A DNA stretch of 59,350 bases from contig JAAXJB010000009.1 of assembly GCA_012270065.1 (NCBI GenBank), positions 22,967 through 82,316 of the forward strand, read 5' to 3'. The position numbers and the translations under genes are program-made. The stretch is from Rubripirellula sp. (GTDB lineage: Bacteria > Planctomycetota > Planctomycetia > Pirellulales > Pirellulaceae). Positions 9,654 to 17,750 of the stretch are shown piece after piece (position 1 is the first letter of the stretch; the number at the start of each line of letters is the position of its first letter). The notes below the pieces were generated by a model. It made no database searches, was not told the origin of the DNA, and saw nothing but the letters and a program-made list of their open reading frames with translations.

Positions 9654-10029
9654 TTGCATCGGTCAGGTCGAAGATTCGAATAACTGCTTCGACAGCAGCT
9701 CCCAACCTTCAACGGGGAGATTGTGCTGGAAACTTGCAGTTAACGCAACCCTCTGTTTATCGCCTTGCCAAAAGTTGCACTTTAGCTGTTTTTCTTGAGC
9801 TTTTTTTGCACATTTGCACCTCGGATCTCAATTCCTCGAAACAAACAGCGACTGATTTACAAGAAAAACGCGACACCCGATGGGCCTCAAATGTGCGGGC
9901 CAACACTATCCGCGGGGTGTACACTGCACGGGACGCAGCCGAGTCATGGAGCGAAACCCCTGTGAATGCGGACTCTTTCAAGTTTCCAAATCGCGAAGAA
10001 GGTAAACTCCTGATCGTAAATAAAGGAAA
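9654..10029. other. intergenic region between tRNA-Ser and apbE
   Basis: This 376-bp stretch must hold the promoter for the two minus-strand tRNAs and that for apbE (+). No clear consensus hexamer pair was found for either. An open frame beginning with TTG at 9734 overlaps apbE by ATGA but has no ribosome-binding site and no recognisable product. Confidence 0.4.
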
Positions 10030-11076
10030 ATGACTCACGTGAACAACCGCAGCGACTTAACACCCAGCGATCAAGGACAAATCAAACCGACCTCGGAAAC
10101 GCCGCTGCTGACAGAGATCACCCGCAAGGCAATGGGGACAAAATTTGCCATTTTTTTGCCACCCCATCGTCTGGAAGCCATGGAATTGGCGGTCGAGACG
10201 CTGGAACGTCTGGATGAAATTGAGCAAAAACTGACTATCTATCAGCAGGGAAGCGAAGTATCCCGAATCAACCAGATGGCCAGTCGAGAACCAATCACGA
10301 CGTCCCACTCTACGTATCAGCTCATCGAGCGTGCCATCCAATGGAGCAAACGCACCTCTGGTGCCTTTGACATCACAGCCGGCCCACTCGTAAAAGCGTG
10401 GGGATTTACCGAACGCAGCGGTCGCAAACCAACGTCAGAACAAATCGAGGCAGCATTGGCCCAAGTGGGGTACCAACACCTCATTCTTGACAAGGCGAAC
10501 AAAACCATCTCCTTCGCCATCCCCGAAATGTCGATCAATCTGGGAGGTATCGGCAAAGGCGATGCTTTGGATCAGATCGCATCTGAACTGCATCGCGGTG
10601 GACTACATGATTTTCTCTTGCACGGTGGTAATAGCAGCATCCTGGCGGCAGGTGACCAAACGGCCGAAAGCGGCATGGGGTGGGCAATAGGAATTGGGCA
10701 CCCAACCAAACCGTCACGTCGTTTAGCCGGAATTTGGCTGAGGAATCAAGCGATTGCCACAAGTGGTTCAGGGAAACAGTTTTTTCACCACCGCGGGAAA
10801 CGCTTTGGCCACGTCATTGATCCCCGAACCGGCTACCCCGCCGGCGATCTTGCTTCGCTGACGGTGATCACCGAATCGGCGGCAGATGCCGACGCCTGCG
10901 GCACTGGCTTGTTCGTGTCAGGCCGAAAAGAAATGGCGAGTTTTTCCACGGAATCATGGTTTCCGGCTGCGATACTGATCCGCGAGGGCAACCGACAGGA
11001 CCAGGTAGAAATCAGCTGCCTCGGTGATATCAATTGGGCGACACCGCCTGAAGCACAGAAAACCCCTGAAGCGTGA
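10030..11076 (+). CDS. apbE: FAD:protein FMN transferase (ApbE family)
   Basis: Transfers FMN from FAD to a threonine of target flavoproteins such as NqrB/NqrC/RnfD/RnfG-type subunits. The 348-aa protein shows the family landmarks in order: RKAMGTKFAI near 34-43, TSGAFDITAGPLV near 112-124, SINLGGIGKGDALD near 170, and the C-terminal HVIDPRTGYP...DADACGTGLFV region with the metal-binding Asp/Thr residues. It has no lipobox or signal peptide, unlike many Gram-negative ApbE proteins, so it may act in the cytoplasm or the start may be misplaced. AAGGAAA precedes the ATG closely. No nqr or rnf genes are in the window. Confidence 0.92.
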   Translation: MTHVNNRSDLTPSDQGQIKPTSETPLLTEITRKAMGTKFAIFLPPHRLEAMELAVETLERLDEIEQKLTIYQQGSEVSRINQMASREPITTSHSTYQLIERAIQWSKRTSGAFDITAGPLVKAWGFTERSGRKPTSEQIEAALAQVGYQHLILDKANKTISFAIPEMSINLGGIGKGDALDQIASELHRGGLHDFLLHGGNSSILAAGDQTAESGMGWAIGIGHPTKPSRRLAGIWLRNQAIATSGSGKQFFHHRGKRFGHVIDPRTGYPAGDLASLTVITESAADADACGTGLFVSGRKEMASFSTESWFPAAILIREGNRQDQVEISCLGDINWATPPEAQKTPEA

Positions 11077-11314
11077 AACACCGCAACAGGCCATCACCAG
11101 CGATTTTTCACATTGCCCGGCAGCCACAGTCGCCAAGAACGTTTGACGCACATGATCAATCTGGACAACGATCCTGGAAATCTTTAAAAGCCATTCAGGA
11201 ACGTGGGAGGTGATGCGCACGCGTGACCCTCGTGAATGCTGTCCATGCCCAATACGGAATTGGAATCTTAGCCCATCACCCAAGATCGAGGTTGATCAGG
11301 AATCGTACAATCAA

Positions 11315-11551
11315 ATGAACGTTAATTTCTTCGAATGGATTCGCGAAGGTGTTCGGAAATCCGTTTTGCTCGGTTTCAGTGATGCTATCGAGCAGATCGG
11401 GGTACCGAACGATTCCGAACAGGTTCACCCAAATCTCGCGAATCTGCTGCAAGAGAAGTCCAAGCCCCGAAAAGGGGGAAGAAGCAATAGCAGGAAACGT
11501 CTCGGAAAATCACTGAAAGACATGGATGTCATGCCAGCCGACACAAAGTAA
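11315..11551 (+). CDS. small conserved-looking hypothetical protein
   Basis: A 78-aa protein with an amphipathic N-terminal segment (FFEWIREGVRKSVLLGFSDA) followed by a hydrophilic lysine/arginine/serine-rich tail (RKGGRSNSRKRLGK). The ATG at 11315 is preferred over 11210 because the upstream 35 residues have no coding character. The N-terminal pattern looks like a family I associate with planctomycetes, but I cannot name a function. It converges with the histidine kinase gene, 40 nt away. Confidence 0.6.
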   Translation: MNVNFFEWIREGVRKSVLLGFSDAIEQIGVPNDSEQVHPNLANLLQEKSKPRKGGRSNSRKRLGKSLKDMDVMPADTK

Positions 11552-11591
11552 TCTCCGTTTCCCGAGAACAAGCCAACTTCGAAACGACAGC

Positions 11592-12314
11592 CTAGCCCCC
11601 AGAAACATCACCCATGGGCAAAGTCAACATGACGGTCGTTGGTCCGCCCAAAGTTGAGTCAATTTCAAACTGCCCCGCCAGCAACCTGGCACGACCACGC
11701 ATTGCGCGGATCCCAAAGCGACTTGCAGGGACGCATTCAGGGTCGAAGCCGGAACCATTGTCACGGATCACAACCGAGATCAGACCATCAACTTTACTGC
11801 CGCTAATCACAACTTCCTTTGCATCACCATGCTGAAAGGCATTTCGAACGGCCTCCAATACGATGCGGTAGGCCGCACAGGCTGAAGCATGGCAAATGCG
11901 GCCTATCTCCGGCTCAAGTTCCCAAACGACACGATCAATCCACTGGGGAAACAGCCGCTCAAGCGTATCAGCAACCGCCACGTGCCATTGACTGGCTTCC
12001 AAATCAGGCGGATAAGTCTCGGTCAACAACCTGCGGCTTGCGTCCATCGCCTCCTGTAACCAGCCCGCAACCTGATCAAGCCCAGTGTGCAAATCAGTGT
12101 CACTGGCCCGAGCAGAGTCGTCTCTCTGAAGCAATAGCTTCTCTCTGAGATTGCCTATCGTGGACGAAGCCACAAACAGCAGTGGCATCACGCCATCGTG
12201 CAATTCATTTGCAAGCTGCGAGCGTTCCAACTCAGCCAAGTCAGCCATCTCAGCCGCTAATTTCTTGGCATCGGACAACGCTGCTCTCCCCAAAGTGCCT
12301 TGAATTTGAAGCAC
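11592..12314 (-). CDS. histidine kinase, HisKA_3/NarX type, no sensor domain
   Basis: A 240-aa cytoplasmic kinase consisting only of the dimerisation/phosphoacceptor helix and ATPase domain. The phosphoacceptor motif is NELHDGVMPLL with His39. The HATPase_c domain shows the N-box EAVRNAFQHG (Asn158), the G1 box DNGSGF (185-190) and the G2 box FGIRAMRGRA. The start is a GTG at 12314; M23 (MADLAELERSQ) is an alternative. No membrane segment and no response regulator are in the window. It is the last gene of the minus-strand block running from 16811, after a 151-nt gap from the STAS gene, suggesting a link to partner-switching regulation, which is inference. Confidence 0.82.
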   Translation of the reverse strand: MLQIQGTLGRAALSDAKKLAAEMADLAELERSQLANELHDGVMPLLFVASSTIGNLREKLLLQRDDSARASDTDLHTGLDQVAGWLQEAMDASRRLLTETYPPDLEASQWHVAVADTLERLFPQWIDRVVWELEPEIGRICHASACAAYRIVLEAVRNAFQHGDAKEVVISGSKVDGLISVVIRDNGSGFDPECVPASRFGIRAMRGRARLLAGQFEIDSTLGGPTTVMLTLPMGDVSGG

Positions 12315-12465
12315 ACCAGAATGAACGGATCAGCGCCTTACATAATGATTGCGAGCCGCTACATCAGCCGAGCCAAAACAATTCAAATCAGGAACAACTT
12401 GAAGAGTCGCTTCAAGATTTGAGCGATATGGCATCATCAACACTCGCGAGAATCAGACAAGATTC

Positions 12466-12831
12466 TCAACCGAACCACTTCTTCTTGTCGAAACTGGCGA
12501 TTCCCTTCTCTTCATCACCCTGAATATCAAAGAGCTTATTCAGTTTGGTAATTTTGAAAACTTCAAGAACGTTCGGCGACACTTCACAGAACTTCAAGTT
12601 GACCTCTTTCGCTTTGCAACTTTTATTTAGCATCACCAACTTGGTGATCATCGCAGATGACATGAAAGTCACGCCACGAAAGTTCAAAAGCAACTTCTTG
12701 TGGATCGCCTGGGGAACCGCATCCTGCAATTCTTTACCTACCTGCTCGATCCGTTGGCTATCGAGAATCTTGCTGTCGGTGAAACCGACCACAAGGACCT
12801 CACCGTTGATTTGTGTAGTAATAGCCGCCAT
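12466..12831 (-). CDS. STAS-domain (anti-anti-sigma-like) protein
   Basis: A 121-aa single-domain protein of the STAS fold. It shows the N-terminal strand VLVVGFTDSKILD, the helix REQ-type segment, the central strand LLLNFRGVTFMSSAMI, where the second Ser occupies the phosphoacceptor site of SpoIIAA/RsbV-type antagonists, and the terminal helix. Such proteins bind anti-sigma kinases in partner switching. The ATG at 12831 begins the fold; the frame extends to 12972 without family similarity. No RsbW-type kinase is adjacent, although a histidine kinase lies just downstream. The C-terminus is basic (DKKKWFG). Confidence 0.85.
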   Translation of the reverse strand: MAAITTQINGEVLVVGFTDSKILDSQRIEQVGKELQDAVPQAIHKKLLLNFRGVTFMSSAMITKLVMLNKSCKAKEVNLKFCEVSPNVLEVFKITKLNKLFDIQGDEEKGIASFDKKKWFG

Positions 12832-12984
12832 GGCAGATTCATTCCGAAGTTTCAGGGAGAGGCTGGGCGGTTCTTCCAACCCAATCAGTGCGTAGAAGAT
12901 AGCATCCGAGCCAGCATTTTGCAATTCGCCCGGTTTGCATGGCGATGATGCTTCCGCTGCAAGCGAGACCATACCGCCGTAATG

Positions 12985-13230
12985 TCAGTTTAGCACCAAA
13001 TCTCGGATATGCAGGGCAATCTGGGGGGGACAACCTCTACCATTCGAGGATCTGACCGCAAGCATTGTCATTGCCTGAATAATCGATTCATTGGTTACAA
13101 CAGCACCTTCAAACTCCCCGATCACATCATGCCCCGAAGTTGAAAATTCGGGTGCAACAGCAGCGAGATTCATGAGACTTGTGTTCACCAGATCCAGATA
13201 GCACGTAAACCTGCAATTCCCGGTGATCAA
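12985..13230 (-). CDS. uncertain small ORF
   Basis: An 81-codon TTG-initiated frame (a GTG 14 codons later is an alternative start) lies between the STAS gene and the gene ending at 13246. The stretch MNLAAVAPEFSTSG...EGAVVTNESIIQAMTML looks protein-like but no family is recognised and no ribosome-binding site is clear. It fills an otherwise empty interval in a same-strand gene block, which is the main argument for it. Confidence 0.35.
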   Translation of the reverse strand: MITGNCRFTCYLDLVNTSLMNLAAVAPEFSTSGHDVIGEFEGAVVTNESIIQAMTMLAVRSSNGRGCPPQIALHIRDLVLN

Positions 13231-13245
13231 AACAAATAGTAGATC

Positions 13246-13971
13246 TCACAGATCCAATTGATCCAGCTCATCGATGAGAGCATCCAAATTCTGGTTATCT
13301 TCCCCCAAACCCCTCGTTGCTTCGGGAACATTTTTTGCAACGGAGTCAGCTGAACCTTCAGCACGCGCATGCTCGGCGTTCCTTTCATCAGTCACCGATG
13401 GATCAAGTGGGGTACTCTGGGTAGTCATACGTTGCTGAGCGTCAGGACTCTCTGATTCAGATGCAAAGGCTTGCTGATCGGCTTGAGCAGTCTCCACCGC
13501 ATTTGATCGACTAACGACCTCGCCTAGCGAGAATGTTCGAACTGATCTGGCCGCATTCAACTCTGCAATGGAGGAAACCACGGCTTCCGCTGTGGCAAAA
13601 CCGTTGAGATCAAAAAAATAGAGTCGTCGCGACACTCCACTTGAATCGGAAGAAGGGGACGCCACCGCCGGTGCCCCTGCATCTGCTGCGTGCAACGCTC
13701 TTATACCCAGAACACCCAAAAAATCGAGGTTTTGCTGCATTGCCGCTGGCGTTTGCCAGTCAAGAATCGCGAGGTCACCTTGAATGGAGGATAGGGTCAA
13801 CCAATCTGTTGATGTCTTTTCCAGACTCTCCAGTGGGGCAATCAGAACCAAGTCAATTCCATGCAGACCGATTAACTCGCCAACCACCTGCTGCGCGATA
13901 CGCTCAGCAGCAGGGGTCCCTAGCGTCCTGTGCACCATCACAACCGATAACCGAACAGCCATCACCAACAT
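13246..13971 (-). CDS. hypothetical partner of the P-loop ATPase
   Basis: Up to 241 aa. The first 110 residues are alpha/beta with hydrophobic strands (RLSVVMVHRTLG, IDLVLIAPLESL, QGDLAILDWQTP). A central segment (RRLYFFDLNGFATAEAVVSSIAEL) follows, then an acidic Ala/Ser/Gln-rich disordered tail ending LDALIDELDQLDL. No transmembrane helix. Starts at ATG 13971, 13962 or 13938 are possible; all lie inside the 3' end of the ATPase gene (up to 68 nt overlap), indicating translational coupling. Not recognised. A role with the ATPase is inferred from the overlap. Confidence 0.6.
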   Translation of the reverse strand: MLVMAVRLSVVMVHRTLGTPAAERIAQQVVGELIGLHGIDLVLIAPLESLEKTSTDWLTLSSIQGDLAILDWQTPAAMQQNLDFLGVLGIRALHAADAGAPAVASPSSDSSGVSRRLYFFDLNGFATAEAVVSSIAELNAARSVRTFSLGEVVSRSNAVETAQADQQAFASESESPDAQQRMTTQSTPLDPSVTDERNAEHARAEGSADSVAKNVPEATRGLGEDNQNLDALIDELDQLDL

Positions 13972-14761
13972 CCCTCAACTTCACCGGATCAACCAGCAGA
14001 TAATCTTGCACGATATCGTACAACTCAAACCACAGATCTCTTACGTTTGTCAGCCTGGCCAAGTCTCGTTTCTCAAGTTCAGCCGCAACAATCTCCACAA
14101 CCTGCGGGGACGCATCCTTGAGCAAACCGTTGACCAATGAGTTGATCAGCATAACGTCCACAGCGGTTTGATAAAGGATGCCCATTTTGCAGACTGGCTG
14201 ATGACTGGTCGCCAACAAGAATATATTCTGCCGCTGCGTCTTCTGGATCAGTTTTTTTTGATCACGGTGGCACAGCTGCTCGATCCCATCAACGACCAGC
14301 AGCCCCCCGCCTGGCAGCCCAGCCAGCACCTCGTTGACTGCATCTCTGGCATAACGGCGGTGCTTGAAGCGAGCCCATAAGTCACTTTCCAGCGGCATCG
14401 TCAACTGAAGCTGATGGACCTGCGAGCACCCATCAATCTCAAAGGCCTCTTTCAAGTGCGGCAGTAATGAATGGATCAGAGTAGTCTTGCCACTTCCATG
14501 CGGACCAACGATCAGTCCTTGTCTCAACATCCGCAAGCGGGCAACCAATCGTTGACTCGATTCAACCTGGCCTTGGGTACCCAGCATTGGACTGCCGGGA
14601 TCAAAGCGGCTGGATAAAGCAAATCCGGACTGCGTTGCCCCAGAACCAGTATCACCAGCGACCGGTGGCACGACGGCCCAAAGAAACGGCACAACCTCTG
14701 GCCGCGTGTATCTGGTCGAAAATGGATTTTTAGGTAGCGCTGCGTTCATGCGCGAAACCAT
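13904..14761 (-). CDS. P-loop ATPase of the ExeA/GspA-like AAA type
   Basis: A 285-aa ATPase. The N-terminus KNPFSTRYTRPEVVPFLW is a motif I associate with planctomycete ATPases of this kind. Walker A is GPHGSGKT at 86-93, Walker B is LLVVDGIEQ at 154-162, and a sensor-like strand NIFLLATSHQ follows near 180. The C-terminal 90 residues are helical. ATG at 14761 or 14749 (M5) could start it. It lies between two arrestin-like genes upstream and its overlapping partner downstream. ExeA/GspA-like ATPases energise envelope assembly; here no peptidoglycan-binding domain or membrane helix is present, so the role is open. Confidence 0.75.
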   Translation of the reverse strand: MVSRMNAALPKNPFSTRYTRPEVVPFLWAVVPPVAGDTGSGATQSGFALSSRFDPGSPMLGTQGQVESSQRLVARLRMLRQGLIVGPHGSGKTTLIHSLLPHLKEAFEIDGCSQVHQLQLTMPLESDLWARFKHRRYARDAVNEVLAGLPGGGLLVVDGIEQLCHRDQKKLIQKTQRQNIFLLATSHQPVCKMGILYQTAVDVMLINSLVNGLLKDASPQVVEIVAAELEKRDLARLTNVRDLWFELYDIVQDYLLVDPVKLRDVGDGCSVIGCDGAQDARDPCC

Positions 14762-14824
14762 GATTTACGAAACAGGAGCACTCTGCAGCACACCGCGACC
14801 CGAAGATTCTCCGCTTGATCGAAT

Positions 14825-15322
14825 CTAATTCGAATTGGTGAGTCCAATCGACACACGGTCCGATGTGAACTTGTGAGGCCGCGCCATGTCCTGTGAAACC
14901 AGATGAAAGGGTTGTTCAGCAACAATGTCACGTCCATTGGCGAGATACAATCGCAAGCGAACACACCATTGCAGGCTTATCAGTCGGCCGTGATAGCTAA
15001 GAGGTGTCTTGGGCAAGACGCAGTGCACCACTTGCTCATCAGCAAGCCCGATGCGGCGCAACTGCTGCTCGGCAAGCCGCTGGAAATGGTGAACATGAAG
15101 GTCTTCATCACCCTTACCCTCGGTGTGCCAGAGGACGGAAATTTCCACTCCCTGCACTTCATCGAGGGGCACGCGACTGATCCGCCATCTGGCAGTGAGT
15201 TCGCCACCAGCACAATACAGACCATCTTCGTGGCACAATGTCACGTTGACAGCCGGCTGCGTCTCTACGACGAGGCCGGGGGATGCACGACGACGGGAAA
15301 ACTTCGGCAGAACGATGGCCAC
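14825..15322 (-). CDS. arrestin-like beta-sandwich protein, soluble
   Basis: About 165 aa. Sequence features (LPKFSRRRASPGLVVET, a strand-rich middle with VEISVLWHTEGKGDEDLHV, then PLSYHGRLISLQWCVRLRLYL and AEQPFHL) match arrestin-like proteins related to its upstream neighbour. The start is decided by a ribosome-binding site: AGGAGAG lies about 9 nt before a GTG at 15322. The in-frame TTG at 15355 has none. The gene therefore begins inside the last 58 nt of the upstream gene in another frame and is probably translationally coupled to it. Function unknown; arrestin folds generally mediate protein-protein contacts. Confidence 0.65.
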   Translation of the reverse strand: MAIVLPKFSRRRASPGLVVETQPAVNVTLCHEDGLYCAGGELTARWRISRVPLDEVQGVEISVLWHTEGKGDEDLHVHHFQRLAEQQLRRIGLADEQVVHCVLPKTPLSYHGRLISLQWCVRLRLYLANGRDIVAEQPFHLVSQDMARPHKFTSDRVSIGLTNSN

Positions 15323-16305
15323 GGTTGCGACTCTCCTGATACCACGACCTTCCAACGAATAGCGTTATGAGTTCCAACGAAGGAATGCATCACGTTGTCT
15401 GGCAGGTCTATGTTTAATTGTTGCTCCCAAGGGGCCTGTGGGTCAACTGCGACATTTCTCTCTTTGACAATAACTTGTCGAATCGCCTCATGCCGATCCA
15501 CACGAACATCGGTCCCTTGACGGTAAAAAGTCTCTTCTTCGCAGGTCAGCACGACGGAAATCCGCTTCAACTTGAACCTGCCTGATTGGCTAATGAACAG
15601 CTCGCACGGACCACCAGGCACAAGAGGATGATTGCCGATTTCGACGATTGTAGGACCTACACCGGCAAACTGCCTGAACTGGGTCAGAAAGAACCGGAAT
15701 GACCATACACTGATCATCGCGAACGGAACGAGTAATCCCGCCAAGTACCAACGTGGTCGCCCATTCCAAAATCCAGACACCACCACTGCAAGCAAAACCA
15801 GCCAAGCTGAACTCCATAACAGCGCAAGAGTCGCCGAACCTGCGATACCTGAGTTGGCTTTTTCTGTAGCAAGCCTGTATTTCAATCGCTCACCAGGACT
15901 CTCAGTAATCGCGCTACCTTTAGGAACGTTTGGCAGAAACTGAGAATCTTCTTTTGACGGTGCCATTACCTCCAGCGTTCCAGCCATCTTCGCGATTGCC
16001 GAACGACGCTCGCTACTCGCCCCGATGCGAGCCAGCCGATACAGCAACGTGACTCCACCAGTGATCACGGCAGCCAGAGAAAGGATTCCAAAGATCCAAG
16101 CGCCTAACCCGGTGCTCAAGGCATCTGTGGGTACCTGCGAAACACTCTCCGGCGCAACCTCGTTGATCAAGACCAACGAAAAGCCAAAGACACCGACGAG
16201 AAACAAGCTGGCGTAAAATGCCAACTCCCCTGCTTCCCCCGCCAGCGCATTACCCAAAATTCGCTTTCCGCGTTTTTTGCTCCATGGCTTGGGGAAACGG
16301 GGCAT
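15265..16305 (-). CDS. polytopic membrane protein with C-terminal arrestin-like domain
   Basis: A 346-aa protein with a basic N-terminus and four predicted transmembrane helices: LAFYASLFLVGVFGFSLVLI, AWIFGILSLAAVITGGVTLL, a third near 160-180 and a fourth (WYLAGLLVPFAMISVWSF) near 190-210. The cytoplasmic-type C-terminal domain (about 225-346) is arrestin-like, with CELFISQSGRFKLKRISVVL, a DLPD turn, AIRWKVVVSGE and a terminal SFPVVVHPP strand. ATG 16305 is chosen because the MPRFPKPW start precedes the first helix; the frame runs to 16461 with non-coding-looking sequence. It overlaps the next arrestin-like gene by 58 nt. Role not known. Confidence 0.65.
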   Translation of the reverse strand: MPRFPKPWSKKRGKRILGNALAGEAGELAFYASLFLVGVFGFSLVLINEVAPESVSQVPTDALSTGLGAWIFGILSLAAVITGGVTLLYRLARIGASSERRSAIAKMAGTLEVMAPSKEDSQFLPNVPKGSAITESPGERLKYRLATEKANSGIAGSATLALLWSSAWLVLLAVVVSGFWNGRPRWYLAGLLVPFAMISVWSFRFFLTQFRQFAGVGPTIVEIGNHPLVPGGPCELFISQSGRFKLKRISVVLTCEEETFYRQGTDVRVDRHEAIRQVIVKERNVAVDPQAPWEQQLNIDLPDNVMHSFVGTHNAIRWKVVVSGESQPWPSFCRSFPVVVHPPASS

Positions 16306-16541
16306 CAGTCTGATTCTGCCTGACAATGAAAGGGACTCAACGGTCAGAAAATCAACCGGGCGAGCATGCCGAGGACTCCTCATTTCCTGTTCATGCCCAG
16401 CCGGCACATCACGCAAGCCCACCAACAAATCCGGTTGACCAAACATGATCCGGAAACACACCAGTGTTTCTGTCGGCAGAGCAAAACATTACCCAACAGG
16501 TATTGCCCAACAGGCATTAGCTAGCGGAAGTGGGCAAGCGA

Positions 16542-16811
16542 TCAAGCACTCACAGCTTCACGACTGGGCCGGTAAAAACCTAGCTCTTCCAGAGCAGCGT
16601 AAACCTCTTCCAGGGTTTTCTCACCAAAATTGCTGATCGCCAACAATCTTCGCGGCGTTGCATTCAGCAGGTCACGTACCGTAAGGATACCGGTCTCTTC
16701 AAGACAATTGGTCGTGCGAACAGACAACCCCATCTCGGCAATGCTCAAGTCAAGTCTCTCGCGACGCAAACGAGCATCTTCTTCAGCGCGAATCAGTGGA
16801 ATTCGGGTCAT
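16542..16811 (-). CDS. small stand-alone RNA polymerase alpha-CTD-like protein
   Basis: An 89-aa protein: a charged helical N-terminus (EEDARLRRERLDL) followed by a domain nearly superposable by eye on the RNA polymerase alpha-subunit C-terminal domain. It has L-S-V-R-T-T-N-C (the R and N correspond to E. coli alpha R265 and N268 used for DNA contact), a helix-hairpin-helix DLLNATPRRLLAISNFGEKTLEEV and a final LEELGF. The Lys matching K298 is kept. ATG 16811 is supported by AAGGAG 8 nt upstream. A DNA-binding or RNA polymerase-associated role is inferred. It sits at the head of the minus-strand block ending at 11592. Confidence 0.85.
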   Translation of the reverse strand: MTRIPLIRAEEDARLRRERLDLSIAEMGLSVRTTNCLEETGILTVRDLLNATPRRLLAISNFGEKTLEEVYAALEELGFYRPSREAVSA

Positions 16812-17495
16812 TCCTTCAACTCCTTTTTCAGATCGATAAACCAACGCGCGACACCAACGCTACACCAGCGCTCAAACAACGTCACCAATTCTCTTGGCCC
16901 AGGTTGCTCCGGCGTCTTTCCATGGATCAAATCCTATGGCATGAGAAGGCCAACAGAAACCCTCCAAACGACAGCAACACCCGTTTTTTTCCAATCCATT
17001 TTGCTAGCAAATCTGGAAGCCAACGAGAATACCAAGGTGGTTCTCCAGACGCCTCGCCCAAGCGTCTGAAGGATGCTTGAACCGCATCACCAATTCGAAT
17101 TGCCATGCACATTGACCAAAGCCAATCCGGAGCAAACCCGCTTCAGAAGGCAAGGAAGTCCAGCGCCAACATTCCAACATCTTTTCACACGTTTCCAACA
17201 CCAAGCGTTGATCGATCTCCTCACGAAGCTACGAGAGTGCCCAGGCCAGGACCGGACAAGGCAAGGGATTTCTTCACTGACTAACATCAAGTCTCTCAAC
17301 GACCTCGGGGGTCGAGCAACAGAAGCTTTGAGCAGCAACTGCTGCAACTTGGCGGAGGTGTCCGACATCGATTTCCGACCGATCGAGCAGCAGGCAAGCT
17401 GGCTGGATACCCTCTGATTCTCGCCAGAATAGGTGTTTCAGGGCGACTGGGGGCCTGAAACTGGAGATACTTTGCCCGGAAAAGCTCGCTTGGCC
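16812..17495. other. gene-free region, possibly a degraded gene on the minus strand
   Basis: No intact gene is convincing. On the minus strand three short frames carry protein-like stretches that would join through frameshifts: MSDTSAKLQQLLLKASVA (from 17368), then LREEIDQRLVLETCEKML (about 17230-17175), then VQASFRRLGEASGEPPWY (about 17080-17020). This would suit a decayed gene, but the evidence is only visual. The region must also hold the promoter of the alpha-CTD-like gene. Confidence 0.25.
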
Positions 17496-17524
17496 TTGGG
17501 ATAAGAATCGCGGGGGGCTATACA
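17496..17524 (+). promoter_or_regulatory. sigma70-like promoter upstream of the disordered-protein gene
   Basis: TTGGGA (17496-17501; 4 of 6 to the -35 consensus) is followed by a 17-nt spacer and TATACA (17519-17524; 4 of 6 to the -10 consensus). Transcription would begin near 17531 and give a leader of about 220 nt before the ATG at 17751. The G-run in the spacer is notable. Confidence 0.45.
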
Positions 17525-17750
17525 CTAGGCTCCACGGAGTGGTGTCGCGGGGCACCGATTTACAGAAATTCAACCGCGACGGTCACAAATGACCGAGAAA
17601 GCTGGGCAGGACAAAGGCGATCGCCATGACCTGCCAACCCTGCTTCCATCTCCAAAACCGCGAGTTTGCGCGAGAGAGAAAGTGGCCAACGCGGCCCTCG
17701 ACGCTGCATCTCGATCACAAATCATTCGTATTAAAAGAAACAAGTTTTCG

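Noticed and set aside
9734-10033. 99-codon plus-strand frame before apbE with an ATGA overlap
   Set aside because: TTG start, no ribosome-binding site, no recognisable protein character, and it spans what must be the apbE promoter.
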